DNA of 64,000 bases. It comes from an uncultured Altererythrobacter sp. GTDB taxonomy: Bacteria; Pseudomonadota; Alphaproteobacteria; Sphingomonadales; Sphingomonadaceae. Shown piece by piece: positions 52,250 through 60,622 of this stretch; position 1 is the stretch's first letter, and every line of letters begins with the position of its first letter. The translations under genes and the position numbers were made by a program. Location: NCBI GenBank assembly GCA_913056125.1, contig CAJXNC010000002.1, positions 1 to 64,000 of the forward strand, read 5' to 3'. The notes under the pieces were generated by a model. That model did not search any database and was not told where the DNA came from. It worked only from the letters and a program-made list of their open reading frames with translations.

Positions 52250-53538
52250 CCGGGCTGCTTCTCTGCGGGAGAAGCGTCATGCTGCCTGCCGATGAAGAAG
52301 CCGAGCACGGCCCAGACCCCGGCCACCACCACGCCTGTCACCAGCGCCGCAGCCACCGAGGCCACAGCCACGATGCCGGTATAGGCCCAGGACGAGATCA
52401 GGTCGCCGCCGCGATAGACTAGTGTGTCGATGGCGTTCTTGGCCTTGTACTTGGTTTCCGCATCGACATTGGTGAACACCATTTCGCGGCCCGGTCGGAC
52501 CAGCGCATATTCACCCACGCGGCGCACGATCATCACGAAGACGAGCACGGGGAAGGTCGTCGCCAGCGCCAGCAGGCCAAAGCCGAGCATCATGGTGACC
52601 GGCACCGCCACCAGCAGCACGGTCACGCCCAGCTTCTTTGCGAGGCGGCCGGTGAAGAAGAGCTGGATGAGGATGGTCAGAGACTGAACCGCCACGTCGA
52701 TCGCGGCAAAGACCTGCGTCTGCGCCGTGCGGTCGGGGAAGACCATTTCGACGATCCGCGCCTGCTCGAAATAGAGAATGGTGGTGACCGAAGTCAGCAG
52801 CAGCACGAAGCAGGATATTGCCAGCAGGTACGGCGAGCGCAGGATCAGCAAGATGCCGGCCCAGGGCGAACCCGCAATCCTCTCCTTGGGCGGCACGTCG
52901 GTGCGCGGCCCCATTGTGTCGCGCCAGCCGAAAAGCTGCTTCACGAAGAACAAGGTCAGCAGAAGCAGGCCGGTTGAGATGAGCAACAATCCCGGCTCCC
53001 CGACCACGGAGACGAGGAGGCCCGACAGCAGCGGTCCGGTCAATCCGCCGAGGCTTGCGCCTGCCGCAATCTGCCCGAACAGGCGGTGCCCTCGCTCGCG
53101 TTCGAACAGATCGGCCATCAGGCTCCAGGCAATCGAGATAACGAAAAGGTTCATCACCGATAGCCAGATGTAGAAAGCCCGCGCGATCCAGACATTGGCC
53201 GGATCGAGCCACAGGCTGGCGGCAAAGCCACTCATCACTAGCGCGCAGATGAGATAGAGGATCGGCAGGAGCTGGCGGCGCGGGAATTTGGAAGCGACCC
53301 AGCCATAGAGGGGGACAACGAAAAGCGTCGCCACGAAGGTGCCAGTCCAAAGCCATTGTATATTGTCGACCCCGCCGGCGATGGCGAAAGTCTCTCGCAC
53401 CGGGCGCAGCATGAAATAGCTGGCGAACAGGAAGAAGAACAGCAGGAAGCCCTGCGCCACGGCAGGCACCTCTTCGGGTTCGGCGACGATCAGGCGGGCA
53501 ATGCCCAGACGGGCAATAAGCCCGTCAGAGCTCGTCAA
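52246..53538 (-). CDS. NTT-like / MFS carrier
   Basis: 430 residues with about 12 membrane segments. The opening FFLFASYFMLRPVRETFAIAGG and the WTGTFVATLFVVPLYGWV segment match the ATP/ADP-translocase-like (NTT/Tlc) relatives found in free-living alphaproteobacteria. True NTT proteins exchange nucleotides in intracellular bacteria; here the substrate is unknown. The start is TTG 53538, which overlaps the end of the upstream aldo/keto reductase by 14 bp, so the two are coupled. Confidence 0.75.
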   Translation of the reverse strand: MTSSDGLIARLGIARLIVAEPEEVPAVAQGFLLFFFLFASYFMLRPVRETFAIAGGVDNIQWLWTGTFVATLFVVPLYGWVASKFPRRQLLPILYLICALVMSGFAASLWLDPANVWIARAFYIWLSVMNLFVISIAWSLMADLFERERGHRLFGQIAAGASLGGLTGPLLSGLLVSVVGEPGLLLISTGLLLLTLFFVKQLFGWRDTMGPRTDVPPKERIAGSPWAGILLILRSPYLLAISCFVLLLTSVTTILYFEQARIVEMVFPDRTAQTQVFAAIDVAVQSLTILIQLFFTGRLAKKLGVTVLLVAVPVTMMLGFGLLALATTFPVLVFVMIVRRVGEYALVRPGREMVFTNVDAETKYKAKNAIDTLVYRGGDLISSWAYTGIVAVASVAAALVTGVVVAGVWAVLGFFIGRQHDASPAEKQPG

Positions 53539-54457
53539 TGAACCGTTCCATTCTCAGCCGCAGTGCCGCATCGGGCAGCGGGCCGATGGACGCGCCGAGA
53601 TTGTCGTCCACATATTCGACCTTGTCCGTTCCCGGGATCGCGATTGGCTGGGACGGATGCGAGATGATGTATTTCAGGAAGACCTGCGCCCATGTCTGCG
53701 CGCCGATTTCCACCGCCCAATCGGGCAGAGGCATGTCGCGCGTGGCCGAGAAAAGGCGTCCGCGGCCGAAAGGCAAATTGACCATTACCGCCATGCCCTT
53801 TTCCTGTGCCAGTGGCAGGATGCGCTCGGCGGCGCTGCGATTGTCCATCGCATAGTCGACCTGGATGCAGTCGAGTGCCTCGCGGCGCATGACCGCTTCA
53901 AAATCCTCATACTGCCCCTCGAAGGAGGTGGTGATGCCGACCGCGCCGATCCGTCCGCCCTGCTGCGCCTCGCGCAACATGGCGAGTTGGTTGTCCACGT
54001 CGCGAAGATTGTGAACCGCGATCAAGTCGATGAAATCGGTCTGCAAGCGTCTGAAGGCCTGTTCGAGCTGCGCGCGCCCTTCCTCAGGGGTGTTCACGCC
54101 GATCTTGGTGGCAAGGTAGAGCTGGTCGCGCACGCCGAGTTCGGCGATCAGGCGGCCGAGTACCTCTTCGGCGCGGCCATAGGATGGTGCGGTGTCGATG
54201 ACCTTGCCGCCCAGCTCGGCAAAGCGGGCAATTGTGGCACGCAGGGGGGCGTAATCCTCCTCTGTCTGCGGGTCCTGGTAGTTCCGGGCCGTGCCGATGC
54301 CGACCAGCGGAACCTGGCCTGCGGGCAGCAAGGAGCGCGTATTGTAGCTTGGTACCTGCGCCAGCGCCGGGCCTGCGAGCAGCGATTGCGCGGCTGCCGC
54401 CACCAGAGGCGTTGCGGCAATGCCGGCCAGGAAATCGCGACGATCCAAATGTCCCAT
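53525..54457 (-). CDS. Tat-exported aldo/keto reductase
   Basis: 310 residues from ATG 54457, preceded by AGGAGGGAG. The N-terminal LDRRDFLAGIAATPLVAAAA contains the twin-arginine RRDF motif, so it is probably exported folded to the periplasm. The AKR domain follows (VIDTAPSYGRAEEVLG). Periplasmic AKRs of this kind are common in sphingomonads; substrate not known. It overlaps the downstream carrier by 14 bp. Confidence 0.83.
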   Translation of the reverse strand: MGHLDRRDFLAGIAATPLVAAAAQSLLAGPALAQVPSYNTRSLLPAGQVPLVGIGTARNYQDPQTEEDYAPLRATIARFAELGGKVIDTAPSYGRAEEVLGRLIAELGVRDQLYLATKIGVNTPEEGRAQLEQAFRRLQTDFIDLIAVHNLRDVDNQLAMLREAQQGGRIGAVGITTSFEGQYEDFEAVMRREALDCIQVDYAMDNRSAAERILPLAQEKGMAVMVNLPFGRGRLFSATRDMPLPDWAVEIGAQTWAQVFLKYIISHPSQPIAIPGTDKVEYVDDNLGASIGPLPDAALRLRMERFIDEL

Positions 54458-54746
54458 CAGTTCTCCCTCCTGATGCTGTCTGTGCATGCAAGGTAACACT
54501 GGAAGCCCGCTGCGAACCAGTCGCATTTTGTCGCATGGTCCGGATGGGCTTGTTCTGGGAAGCGAAGCCGCTGTCTGCGCACCATTTCCCTGATTTAGGC
54601 CTTTATCCCCAAGGAATCCTCTTCTCGCGGGATCAGTCCTTGCCCCTCATGGCACCCAAGCTAAGACTGTAAGCAACATTTCCGGCGCAGCTATGCGAAT
54701 CCGGCCATTTCTGGTCAGTAGCAGCGCGAGAAGGGGTTAGAGTGCG

Positions 54747-55874
54747 ATGAAGGCCACCATCGAACGCGCGAACTTGTTGCGTTGTCTGTCTCACGTCCAG
54801 TCCGTGGTGGAGCGGCGCAATACCATCCCGATCCTATCCAACGTGCTGATCGAGGCATCGGGAGACGGGCTGGTCAAGATTATGGCTACCGATCTCGACC
54901 TGCAGGTTGTCGAAAGCCTTGATGCCGTATCTGTCGAGGATGCCGGATCGATTACCGTTTCGGCGCACCTGTTGTTCGACATTGCCCGCAAGCTGCCCGA
55001 CGGCACGCAGGTCAGCCTCGAGACTGCCGATAACCGCATGGTGGTGAAGGCCGGGCGCTCGCGCTTCCAGTTGCCCACGCTACCACGCGACGATTTCCCG
55101 GTGATCGTCGAAGGCGATTTGCCGACCAGTTTCGAAATTCCGGCCGATGTGCTGGCCGAGCTGATCGATCGCACGCGCTTTGCCATCTCGACCGAGGAAA
55201 CGCGCTATTACCTCAACGGCATTTTCCTGCACGTCGCGGATGACGACAAGCCGGTACTCAAGGCTGCCGCCACCGATGGCCATCGCCTAGCGCGCTTCAC
55301 CATCGATCGTCCGGCCGGTGCAGAAGGCATGCCCGACGTGATCGTGCCTCGCAAGGCTGTCGCCGAACTGCGCAAGCTGCTCGAGGAGGCTGAAGGTGCC
55401 AGCGTGCAGGTCGACCTCTCGCCGTCGAAGATCCGCTTCACGCTTGGCGGGGAGGGCGGTGTCGTCCTGACCAGCAAGCTGATTGACGGAACCTTCCCGG
55501 ACTACAGCCGCGTCATTCCTACGGGCAATGACAAGCTGCTTAAGGTTGATCCGAAGAGCCTTTTTGCCGGTGTCGACCGCGTGGCGACCATCGCCACGGA
55601 GAAGACCCGCGCGGTCAAGATGGGACTCGAAGGCGACAAGGTCACCCTCTCTGTGACCAGCCCGGACAATGGTAATGCGGCCGAGGAAGTGCCCGCGCAA
55701 TATGGCTCGGACGAGATGGAAATCGGCTTCAATGCCAATTACCTCAAGGACATCCTCAGCCAGATCGACAGCGACACGGTGGAACTCCACCTTGCCGATG
55801 CCGGTGCGCCCACGCTCATCCGCAAGGATGAAAAGAGTCCCGCGCTCTACGTACTCATGCCGATGAGGGTCTGA
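54747..55874 (+). CDS. dnaN: DNA polymerase III subunit beta (sliding clamp)
   Basis: 375 residues, with the three clamp-fold repeats; it opens MKATIERANLLRCLSHVQSVVERRNTIPIL-like and ends ALYVLMPMRV, the typical clamp terminus. It holds the polymerase on DNA. AAGGGG lies upstream of the start. dnaA is not beside it. The 289-bp gap 54458-54746 before it holds no gene that I can see. Confidence 0.97.
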   Translation: MKATIERANLLRCLSHVQSVVERRNTIPILSNVLIEASGDGLVKIMATDLDLQVVESLDAVSVEDAGSITVSAHLLFDIARKLPDGTQVSLETADNRMVVKAGRSRFQLPTLPRDDFPVIVEGDLPTSFEIPADVLAELIDRTRFAISTEETRYYLNGIFLHVADDDKPVLKAAATDGHRLARFTIDRPAGAEGMPDVIVPRKAVAELRKLLEEAEGASVQVDLSPSKIRFTLGGEGGVVLTSKLIDGTFPDYSRVIPTGNDKLLKVDPKSLFAGVDRVATIATEKTRAVKMGLEGDKVTLSVTSPDNGNAAEEVPAQYGSDEMEIGFNANYLKDILSQIDSDTVELHLADAGAPTLIRKDEKSPALYVLMPMRV

Positions 55875-56263
55875 TGAAGAAACTTGCCTCCGCTTTTGCC
55901 GTAACGCTTGCACTTGCGGCCGCCCCGGTGGCGAGTTCTGCCCAGGCAAGTGCCCTCATCGAACCACTCGAGGCCAAGCAATGTGCGGTCTGGGCTTCGG
56001 TCATGAGCTCGCAGGTTGAAGATCCACAGACGCAGCAGGCGATGCTGTTCGCGGTCAATTACTTCGTCGGCCACTACGAAGGCGCGACGGGCACGGGGAT
56101 CGGCGATCTTGAGGATGAGCAGGCACTGATCGAGGTCGCCTCTCAACTGCCTGCCTATAGCGAGATCTGTGCCGGGCACATGGAAGCCTTCGGCAACCGG
56201 ATGATCTCCTGGGGCCAGTTCCTTTCCGCGCTGGGCGCAAAGATGGAGCAGCAGGGGCTGTAG
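55874..56263 (+). CDS. Small secreted protein coupled to dnaN
   Basis: 129 residues. The ATG overlaps the dnaN stop by one base (TGATG). A Sec signal peptide (KLASAFAVTLALAAAPVASS, cleavage near AQA) precedes a helical domain with two cysteines (QCAVW and EICAGH). No family recognised. Transcribed with dnaN by position; a functional link is not implied. Confidence 0.66.
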   Translation: MKKLASAFAVTLALAAAPVASSAQASALIEPLEAKQCAVWASVMSSQVEDPQTQQAMLFAVNYFVGHYEGATGTGIGDLEDEQALIEVASQLPAYSEICAGHMEAFGNRMISWGQFLSALGAKMEQQGL

Positions 56264-56281
56264 GTCCGGGCGGGTAGCGTT

Positions 56282-57613
56282 TCAGTCGCCTTCCTGGCTG
56301 GCGCGGATCATCTTTTCGATATCGACGAATTTCTCACGTGGGGCGCCTTCGCGCGCAGCGCGTTCCTCCGCCTCCTCGATCTTCTTCCAGTCGCGGAAGG
56401 TGACGATGTCGAGTTGGCGATCGGCCGCCAGCTCGTCGAAGCCTTCGCGGCCCTTCTTGCCCGATGGGCCGAGCACGCCGCTGGCAATGTCTTCCGCGAC
56501 CTGTTCGATGACCACACTTCCGTCCGGCCGGTTGGTGCCGATCGTTCCAGAGGGGCCGCGCCGTGCCCAGCCGACGCAATAAAGGCCGGGCAGGATACGC
56601 CCCTCGTCATTGGCGAAGCGGCCGGCGCGTTCGTCGAAGGGCACGCCGGGGATGGGCGAGGTGCGATAGCCGATGCAGGACACGACAAGATCGCAGGGCA
56701 GTTTTGCCCGGCGACCGGTGCCCACTGCGCGGCCGCGGACCAGCTCGGTCTGTTCGATCTCGATGGCCTCGACCTTGCCGTCGCCATGCAGCGCAACGGG
56801 CTGGGCGAAGAAGGCGAACTCCACCGCGATCGGCTTCTCCGCGCGAATGTCTTCGGGGATGGCAGCGAACTGACGCAGGAGGGTCACGCTCTTGCGCAGG
56901 CCCGGCTCGAGAATCGCATCGTCCTCCTCGTCGGGCAAGTCGCCGCGCGCGACATGCGGCGCTGCACGTTCCAGCTTGCCGAGCTCCCCCAGTTCCTTGG
57001 GTGTCATCATGATCTGGTGCGGTCCGCGCCGCCCGAGCAGGATGATCCGCTCGACCCTGGATTCTCGCAGCATGTCGAGCGCATGGGCGACGATGTCGCT
57101 GCCTTCGAACTCTGCCGGTGTCTTGGAAAGGATGCGCGCGACATCGAGCGCGACATTGCCCATGCCGATGACGACAGCGGTCCGGCCCGACAGGTCCGGA
57201 TCGAGATCGGCGAATTGCGGGTGGCCGTTGTACCACCCGACAAAACAGGCGCTGCCATAAACGTTGGCGAGCTCCTCGCCACTTATCCCCAATTCGCGAT
57301 CCTTCGGCGCCCCGGTGGCAAGAACGACAGCGTCATAGAGCCCGCGAAGCTCTTCGATGGAGACATCCTTGCCAATCGTGACATTGCCGACGAAGCGGAC
57401 ATTTTCTGTCAGCGCGGTTTTTTCGTAGCGGCGCGAAACCCCCTTGATCGATTGGTGGTCGGGTGCGACGCCAAAACGGATGAGCCCGTAAGGTACTGGC
57501 ATACAATCGAAAATATCGACGCGCACATCGTCGCCGAACTGTTTTTGTGCAGCCTCGGCAGTGTAGTAACCGGCTGGTCCCGAACCGATAATGGCGATGT
57601 GCCTTCTGGCCAT
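56282..57613 (-). CDS. Adrenodoxin-type ferredoxin-NADP reductase
   Basis: 443 residues from ATG 57613 (GGGGGCAGGA just before). The FAD loop GSGPAGYYTAEA, the MPVPYGLIRFGVAPDH signature and the NADP loop GMGNVALDVARIL are the hallmarks of adrenodoxin reductase-like enzymes. They pass electrons from NADPH to a [2Fe-2S] ferredoxin, often for a cytochrome P450 or Fe-S assembly. No ferredoxin or P450 gene is in this window. It is divergent from the first GGDEF-EAL gene. Confidence 0.92.
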   Translation of the reverse strand: MARRHIAIIGSGPAGYYTAEAAQKQFGDDVRVDIFDCMPVPYGLIRFGVAPDHQSIKGVSRRYEKTALTENVRFVGNVTIGKDVSIEELRGLYDAVVLATGAPKDRELGISGEELANVYGSACFVGWYNGHPQFADLDPDLSGRTAVVIGMGNVALDVARILSKTPAEFEGSDIVAHALDMLRESRVERIILLGRRGPHQIMMTPKELGELGKLERAAPHVARGDLPDEEDDAILEPGLRKSVTLLRQFAAIPEDIRAEKPIAVEFAFFAQPVALHGDGKVEAIEIEQTELVRGRAVGTGRRAKLPCDLVVSCIGYRTSPIPGVPFDERAGRFANDEGRILPGLYCVGWARRGPSGTIGTNRPDGSVVIEQVAEDIASGVLGPSGKKGREGFDELAADRQLDIVTFRDWKKIEEAEERAAREGAPREKFVDIEKMIRASQEGD

Positions 57614-57747
57614 TCCTGCCCCCATCTCCCGCAATGGCGAGATAGTAACCTTGTTCGTCTCGCGCTCAAGCCCGCCAGTCTCGCGAAATACCGGAGAAAT
57701 CCGCAGGTAATTCATCCCCTCCAGTTAACTCTTTTTCAAAGCAGTTC

Positions 57748-57763
57748 GGGCCATTAATGGTCC
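57748..57763. promoter_or_regulatory. Near-perfect palindrome abutting the start of the first GGDEF-EAL gene
   Basis: GGGCCATTAATGGTCC has a perfect 10-bp core CCATTAATGG and one unpaired position on each side of it. It ends directly before ATG 57764, and no Shine-Dalgarno sequence is visible, so a protein bound here could block translation or transcription of a leaderless message. It lies in the 150-bp divergent gap with the reductase gene. Confidence 0.5.
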
Positions 57764-60511
57764 ATGCTTGGGGCCAATAATGAGAAGCGGCAATCTCCTG
57801 TGCGCGAGGGTGCATCCAAGCTCGCGCCCGCGTCACAGGAAATGCTGGCTCTGCCAGAGGCAGCGCCGGAACCAAGCCCGGCCCAGGAAGAAGCTTCCGG
57901 AAGCACCGATCGTCGGAGCAAGGCACGCCGTATTCCAAGCGCGGATCGTGCCTTTTCCGCGCCTTCGCCATCAAATGAGCAGGACCACTGGTTCCCGCGC
58001 AGCTGGCCCTACCTGATCCTTGCCATGCTTCTCGGCACAGCGATTGCCTACGGCATCTCGGGGACATTGCCCGGTGCAGTTGGCACGATCTGCATAGCGG
58101 CGGCGATTGCGTGCGTGACGCTGGTTGGCGAGGCGCACCGCATCTTGGGCAGGAGGGCAGGTCTGGCGCGCCTCTTCGGTACCTTGCTGGTCGTCGTTGG
58201 TCCTCTTTTCCTGTTCGGTCTCGGCATGACCAGCTGGGTCATACGCGACGGCCTGCCGAGCGATGTGCTGGCCTCCGTCCTGCTTTGCATCGGCGCGATC
58301 GCCTCGGTCTATCTGCGGCGCCAGCCGGGCATGATCTTTGCCGCGCAGCTTGCCATTTGGTCGGCGGCGGTCATTGCCAGCGGTTCGCTTCCGGGCATTG
58401 CCGGCCTCGGCGTGACGACGGTGCTGGCCTTCCTGGTCAGCCGTGAACAGATTGCTGAACAGAAGCGCGAAATGCAGTTCCGCGCGGCGCAAGAGCGCGC
58501 GCAGATGCGTGCGCGTGACATTCTCACCGATTACGAGGGGACGGGGCAGGGCTGGTTCTGGGAAACGGACCGCCGTTCGCTGCTGACTTACGTTTCGTCG
58601 CCAGTTGCCCGGGCATTGGGCCGCGATGCGGACAAGCTGATCGGGCAGCCGCTGGTCCAGCTTTTCGACCTTGTCGATACTGATGAGGAAAACGAGCGCA
58701 CGCTGATGTTCCACCTTTCCACGCGCTCGGCTTTCAAGGAACTGGCGGTGCGGGCCGCGACCCGCATGGAAGAACGCTGGTGGTCGATCAGCGGTAGGCC
58801 GATCTATGACAGCTTCAACAACTTCGTCGGCTTCCGCGGCTCCGGCACGGACCTGACCGAGAAACGCCGTAGCCAGGAAGAGGCCTCGCGCCTCGCCAAT
58901 TACGATTCCCTGACGGGCCTCGCCAACCGCTTCCAGATCACCCAGGCGCTGGAAAAGATCCTTCGCTCGCAGCAGGAACTGAATCGCAACTGCGCGATCT
59001 TCCTGCTCGATCTCGACCGTTTCAAGCAGGTCAACGATACGATGGGCCACCCAGCGGGCGATGCCTTGCTCAAGCAGGTTTCCCAGCGGCTCGAGCGCTC
59101 GGTCGGCAATCTCGGCAAGGTCGGGCGTCTTGGTGGCGACGAATTCAAGGTCATCATTCATGGCATGCGCGAGCGGCAGACGCTTGCCGAGTTAGGTCGC
59201 GAAATCATCCATTCGCTATCGCAGCCCTATGCGATCGAAGGCCAGCGCGTCATCATCGGCGCCTCGATCGGTATCGCTGTTGCCCCCGATGACGGCGAGA
59301 ACAGCGATGAATTGATCCGCAATGCCGACCTTGCACTCTATGCCGCCAAGGATGGCGGGCGTGGCCGCTTCCACTTCTATGCCGACGATTTGCATGCCGA
59401 TGCAGAAGCGCGCGCGCAGCTTGAAGAAGATTTGCGCGATGCCATCGCCAAGGGCGATCTGCAGTTGTTTTACCAGCCGGTCGTTTCGACCGCGACCGAG
59501 AAGATCACCGGATTCGAGGCGCTGCTGCGCTGGCAGCACCCGGTGAAGGGGTGGATCCCGCCTTCGCGCTTCATCCACATCGCCGAAGATACCGGCATGA
59601 TCGCGCAATTGGGCGAATGGGCGCTTCGCACTGCCTGCCACGATCTCGCTGAAATGCCCCCCGAAGTGCGCGTGGCGGTGAATGTTTCGCCACTGCAATT
59701 CTCCGACCCGAGATTGCCGGCAGTCGTGACCAATGCCATCGCACAAGCGGGCATCGATCCCGAGCGGCTCGAACTGGAGATTACAGAAAGCGTGTTCCTG
59801 TCCGATGACGAGGGCACCGATGCCATGTTCGCCGCGCTCAAGAATATCGGCGTGCGCTTGGCGCTCGACGATTTCGGGACAGGCTATTCCTCGCTCGGCT
59901 ATCTGAAGAAAGCACCGTTCGACAAGATCAAGATCGACCAGGGCTTCGTGCGCGGTGCGACCGAGGCTGGTAGTCGCAATGGCGCCATTATCGCGTCCAT
60001 CACCAGCCTGGCGCAGGCGTTGGGGATGGAGACCACGGCAGAAGGCGTCGAGACGCTGGACGAGCTGGATCTCATTCGCATGCATGGCTGCAGCCATGTG
60101 CAGGGCTTCATCTACGAGCGCCCGCTGGAGGCTTCGGCAGCCAAGGAAAGGCTCAAGACCGGCCTTGCCGCCGTGGCACGCGGACCACGCTCTGCTCGTG
60201 CGCCGCGCCAGACCATGCTTCGCCGCGTCGTCCTCGAACACGGCGGCAATCTCTATAATGGGACCATCCGCAACATTTCGACGACAGGTGCAATGATCGA
60301 GGGCCTTTGGAATGTGCCGGTCGATACCCACTTCAAGGTTCGCATCAGCGATGGCTTCAATGTCACTTGCACCACGCGCTGGTGCGAGGAGGACCGTATG
60401 GGCGTTGAGTTTGCCAATCCGCTCCAGCGCGATCAGGGTGGCCGCATCGTCGCCGTCCAGGGCGCAGCACCCGAACCCGTGGTAAAAAAGAGCCTGCGAA
60501 AGGCTAGCTGA
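57764..60511 (+). CDS. Membrane-bound PAS-GGDEF-EAL-PilZ protein
   Basis: 915 residues. About six membrane helices (residues 80-225), then a PAS domain (about 250-365, with GWFWETD), GGDEF (motif GGDEF at 457-461), EAL (motif EAL at 585-587, then NVSPLQF, ELEITES, LALDDFGTGYSSL, IKIDQGFVRG) and a C-terminal PilZ region from about 815. Both catalytic motifs are intact; the RxxD inhibitory site five residues before GGDEF is not. So it can in principle both make and break c-di-GMP and sense it by PilZ. Confidence 0.9.
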   Translation: MLGANNEKRQSPVREGASKLAPASQEMLALPEAAPEPSPAQEEASGSTDRRSKARRIPSADRAFSAPSPSNEQDHWFPRSWPYLILAMLLGTAIAYGISGTLPGAVGTICIAAAIACVTLVGEAHRILGRRAGLARLFGTLLVVVGPLFLFGLGMTSWVIRDGLPSDVLASVLLCIGAIASVYLRRQPGMIFAAQLAIWSAAVIASGSLPGIAGLGVTTVLAFLVSREQIAEQKREMQFRAAQERAQMRARDILTDYEGTGQGWFWETDRRSLLTYVSSPVARALGRDADKLIGQPLVQLFDLVDTDEENERTLMFHLSTRSAFKELAVRAATRMEERWWSISGRPIYDSFNNFVGFRGSGTDLTEKRRSQEEASRLANYDSLTGLANRFQITQALEKILRSQQELNRNCAIFLLDLDRFKQVNDTMGHPAGDALLKQVSQRLERSVGNLGKVGRLGGDEFKVIIHGMRERQTLAELGREIIHSLSQPYAIEGQRVIIGASIGIAVAPDDGENSDELIRNADLALYAAKDGGRGRFHFYADDLHADAEARAQLEEDLRDAIAKGDLQLFYQPVVSTATEKITGFEALLRWQHPVKGWIPPSRFIHIAEDTGMIAQLGEWALRTACHDLAEMPPEVRVAVNVSPLQFSDPRLPAVVTNAIAQAGIDPERLELEITESVFLSDDEGTDAMFAALKNIGVRLALDDFGTGYSSLGYLKKAPFDKIKIDQGFVRGATEAGSRNGAIIASITSLAQALGMETTAEGVETLDELDLIRMHGCSHVQGFIYERPLEASAAKERLKTGLAAVARGPRSARAPRQTMLRRVVLEHGGNLYNGTIRNISTTGAMIEGLWNVPVDTHFKVRISDGFNVTCTTRWCEEDRMGVEFANPLQRDQGGRIVAVQGAAPEPVVKKSLRKAS

Positions 60512-60542
60512 TCGCTTCTGTGAGTCCGGTGCGGTTAGCTCT

Positions 60543-60566
60543 TTGGTAACCGTGATCCTTTACCAA
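60543..60566 (+). promoter_or_regulatory. Inverted repeat upstream of the second GGDEF-EAL gene
   Basis: TTGGTAA and TTACCAA stand 10 bp apart, a perfect 7-bp dyad about 57 bp before ATG 60623. It lies in the 111-bp gap between the two paralogues and could be an operator. Confidence 0.45.
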
Positions 60567-60622
60567 GCGATTGATTGGAGGGTTGTCGCATCCTCCGACA
60601 GGGCTGCTGGGAGTCATGATCG

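Noticed and set aside
54602-54612. DnaA-box-like TTATCCCCA upstream of dnaN
   Set aside because: A single site with one mismatch; no cluster, no AT-rich region, no dnaA gene nearby, so no origin is supported.
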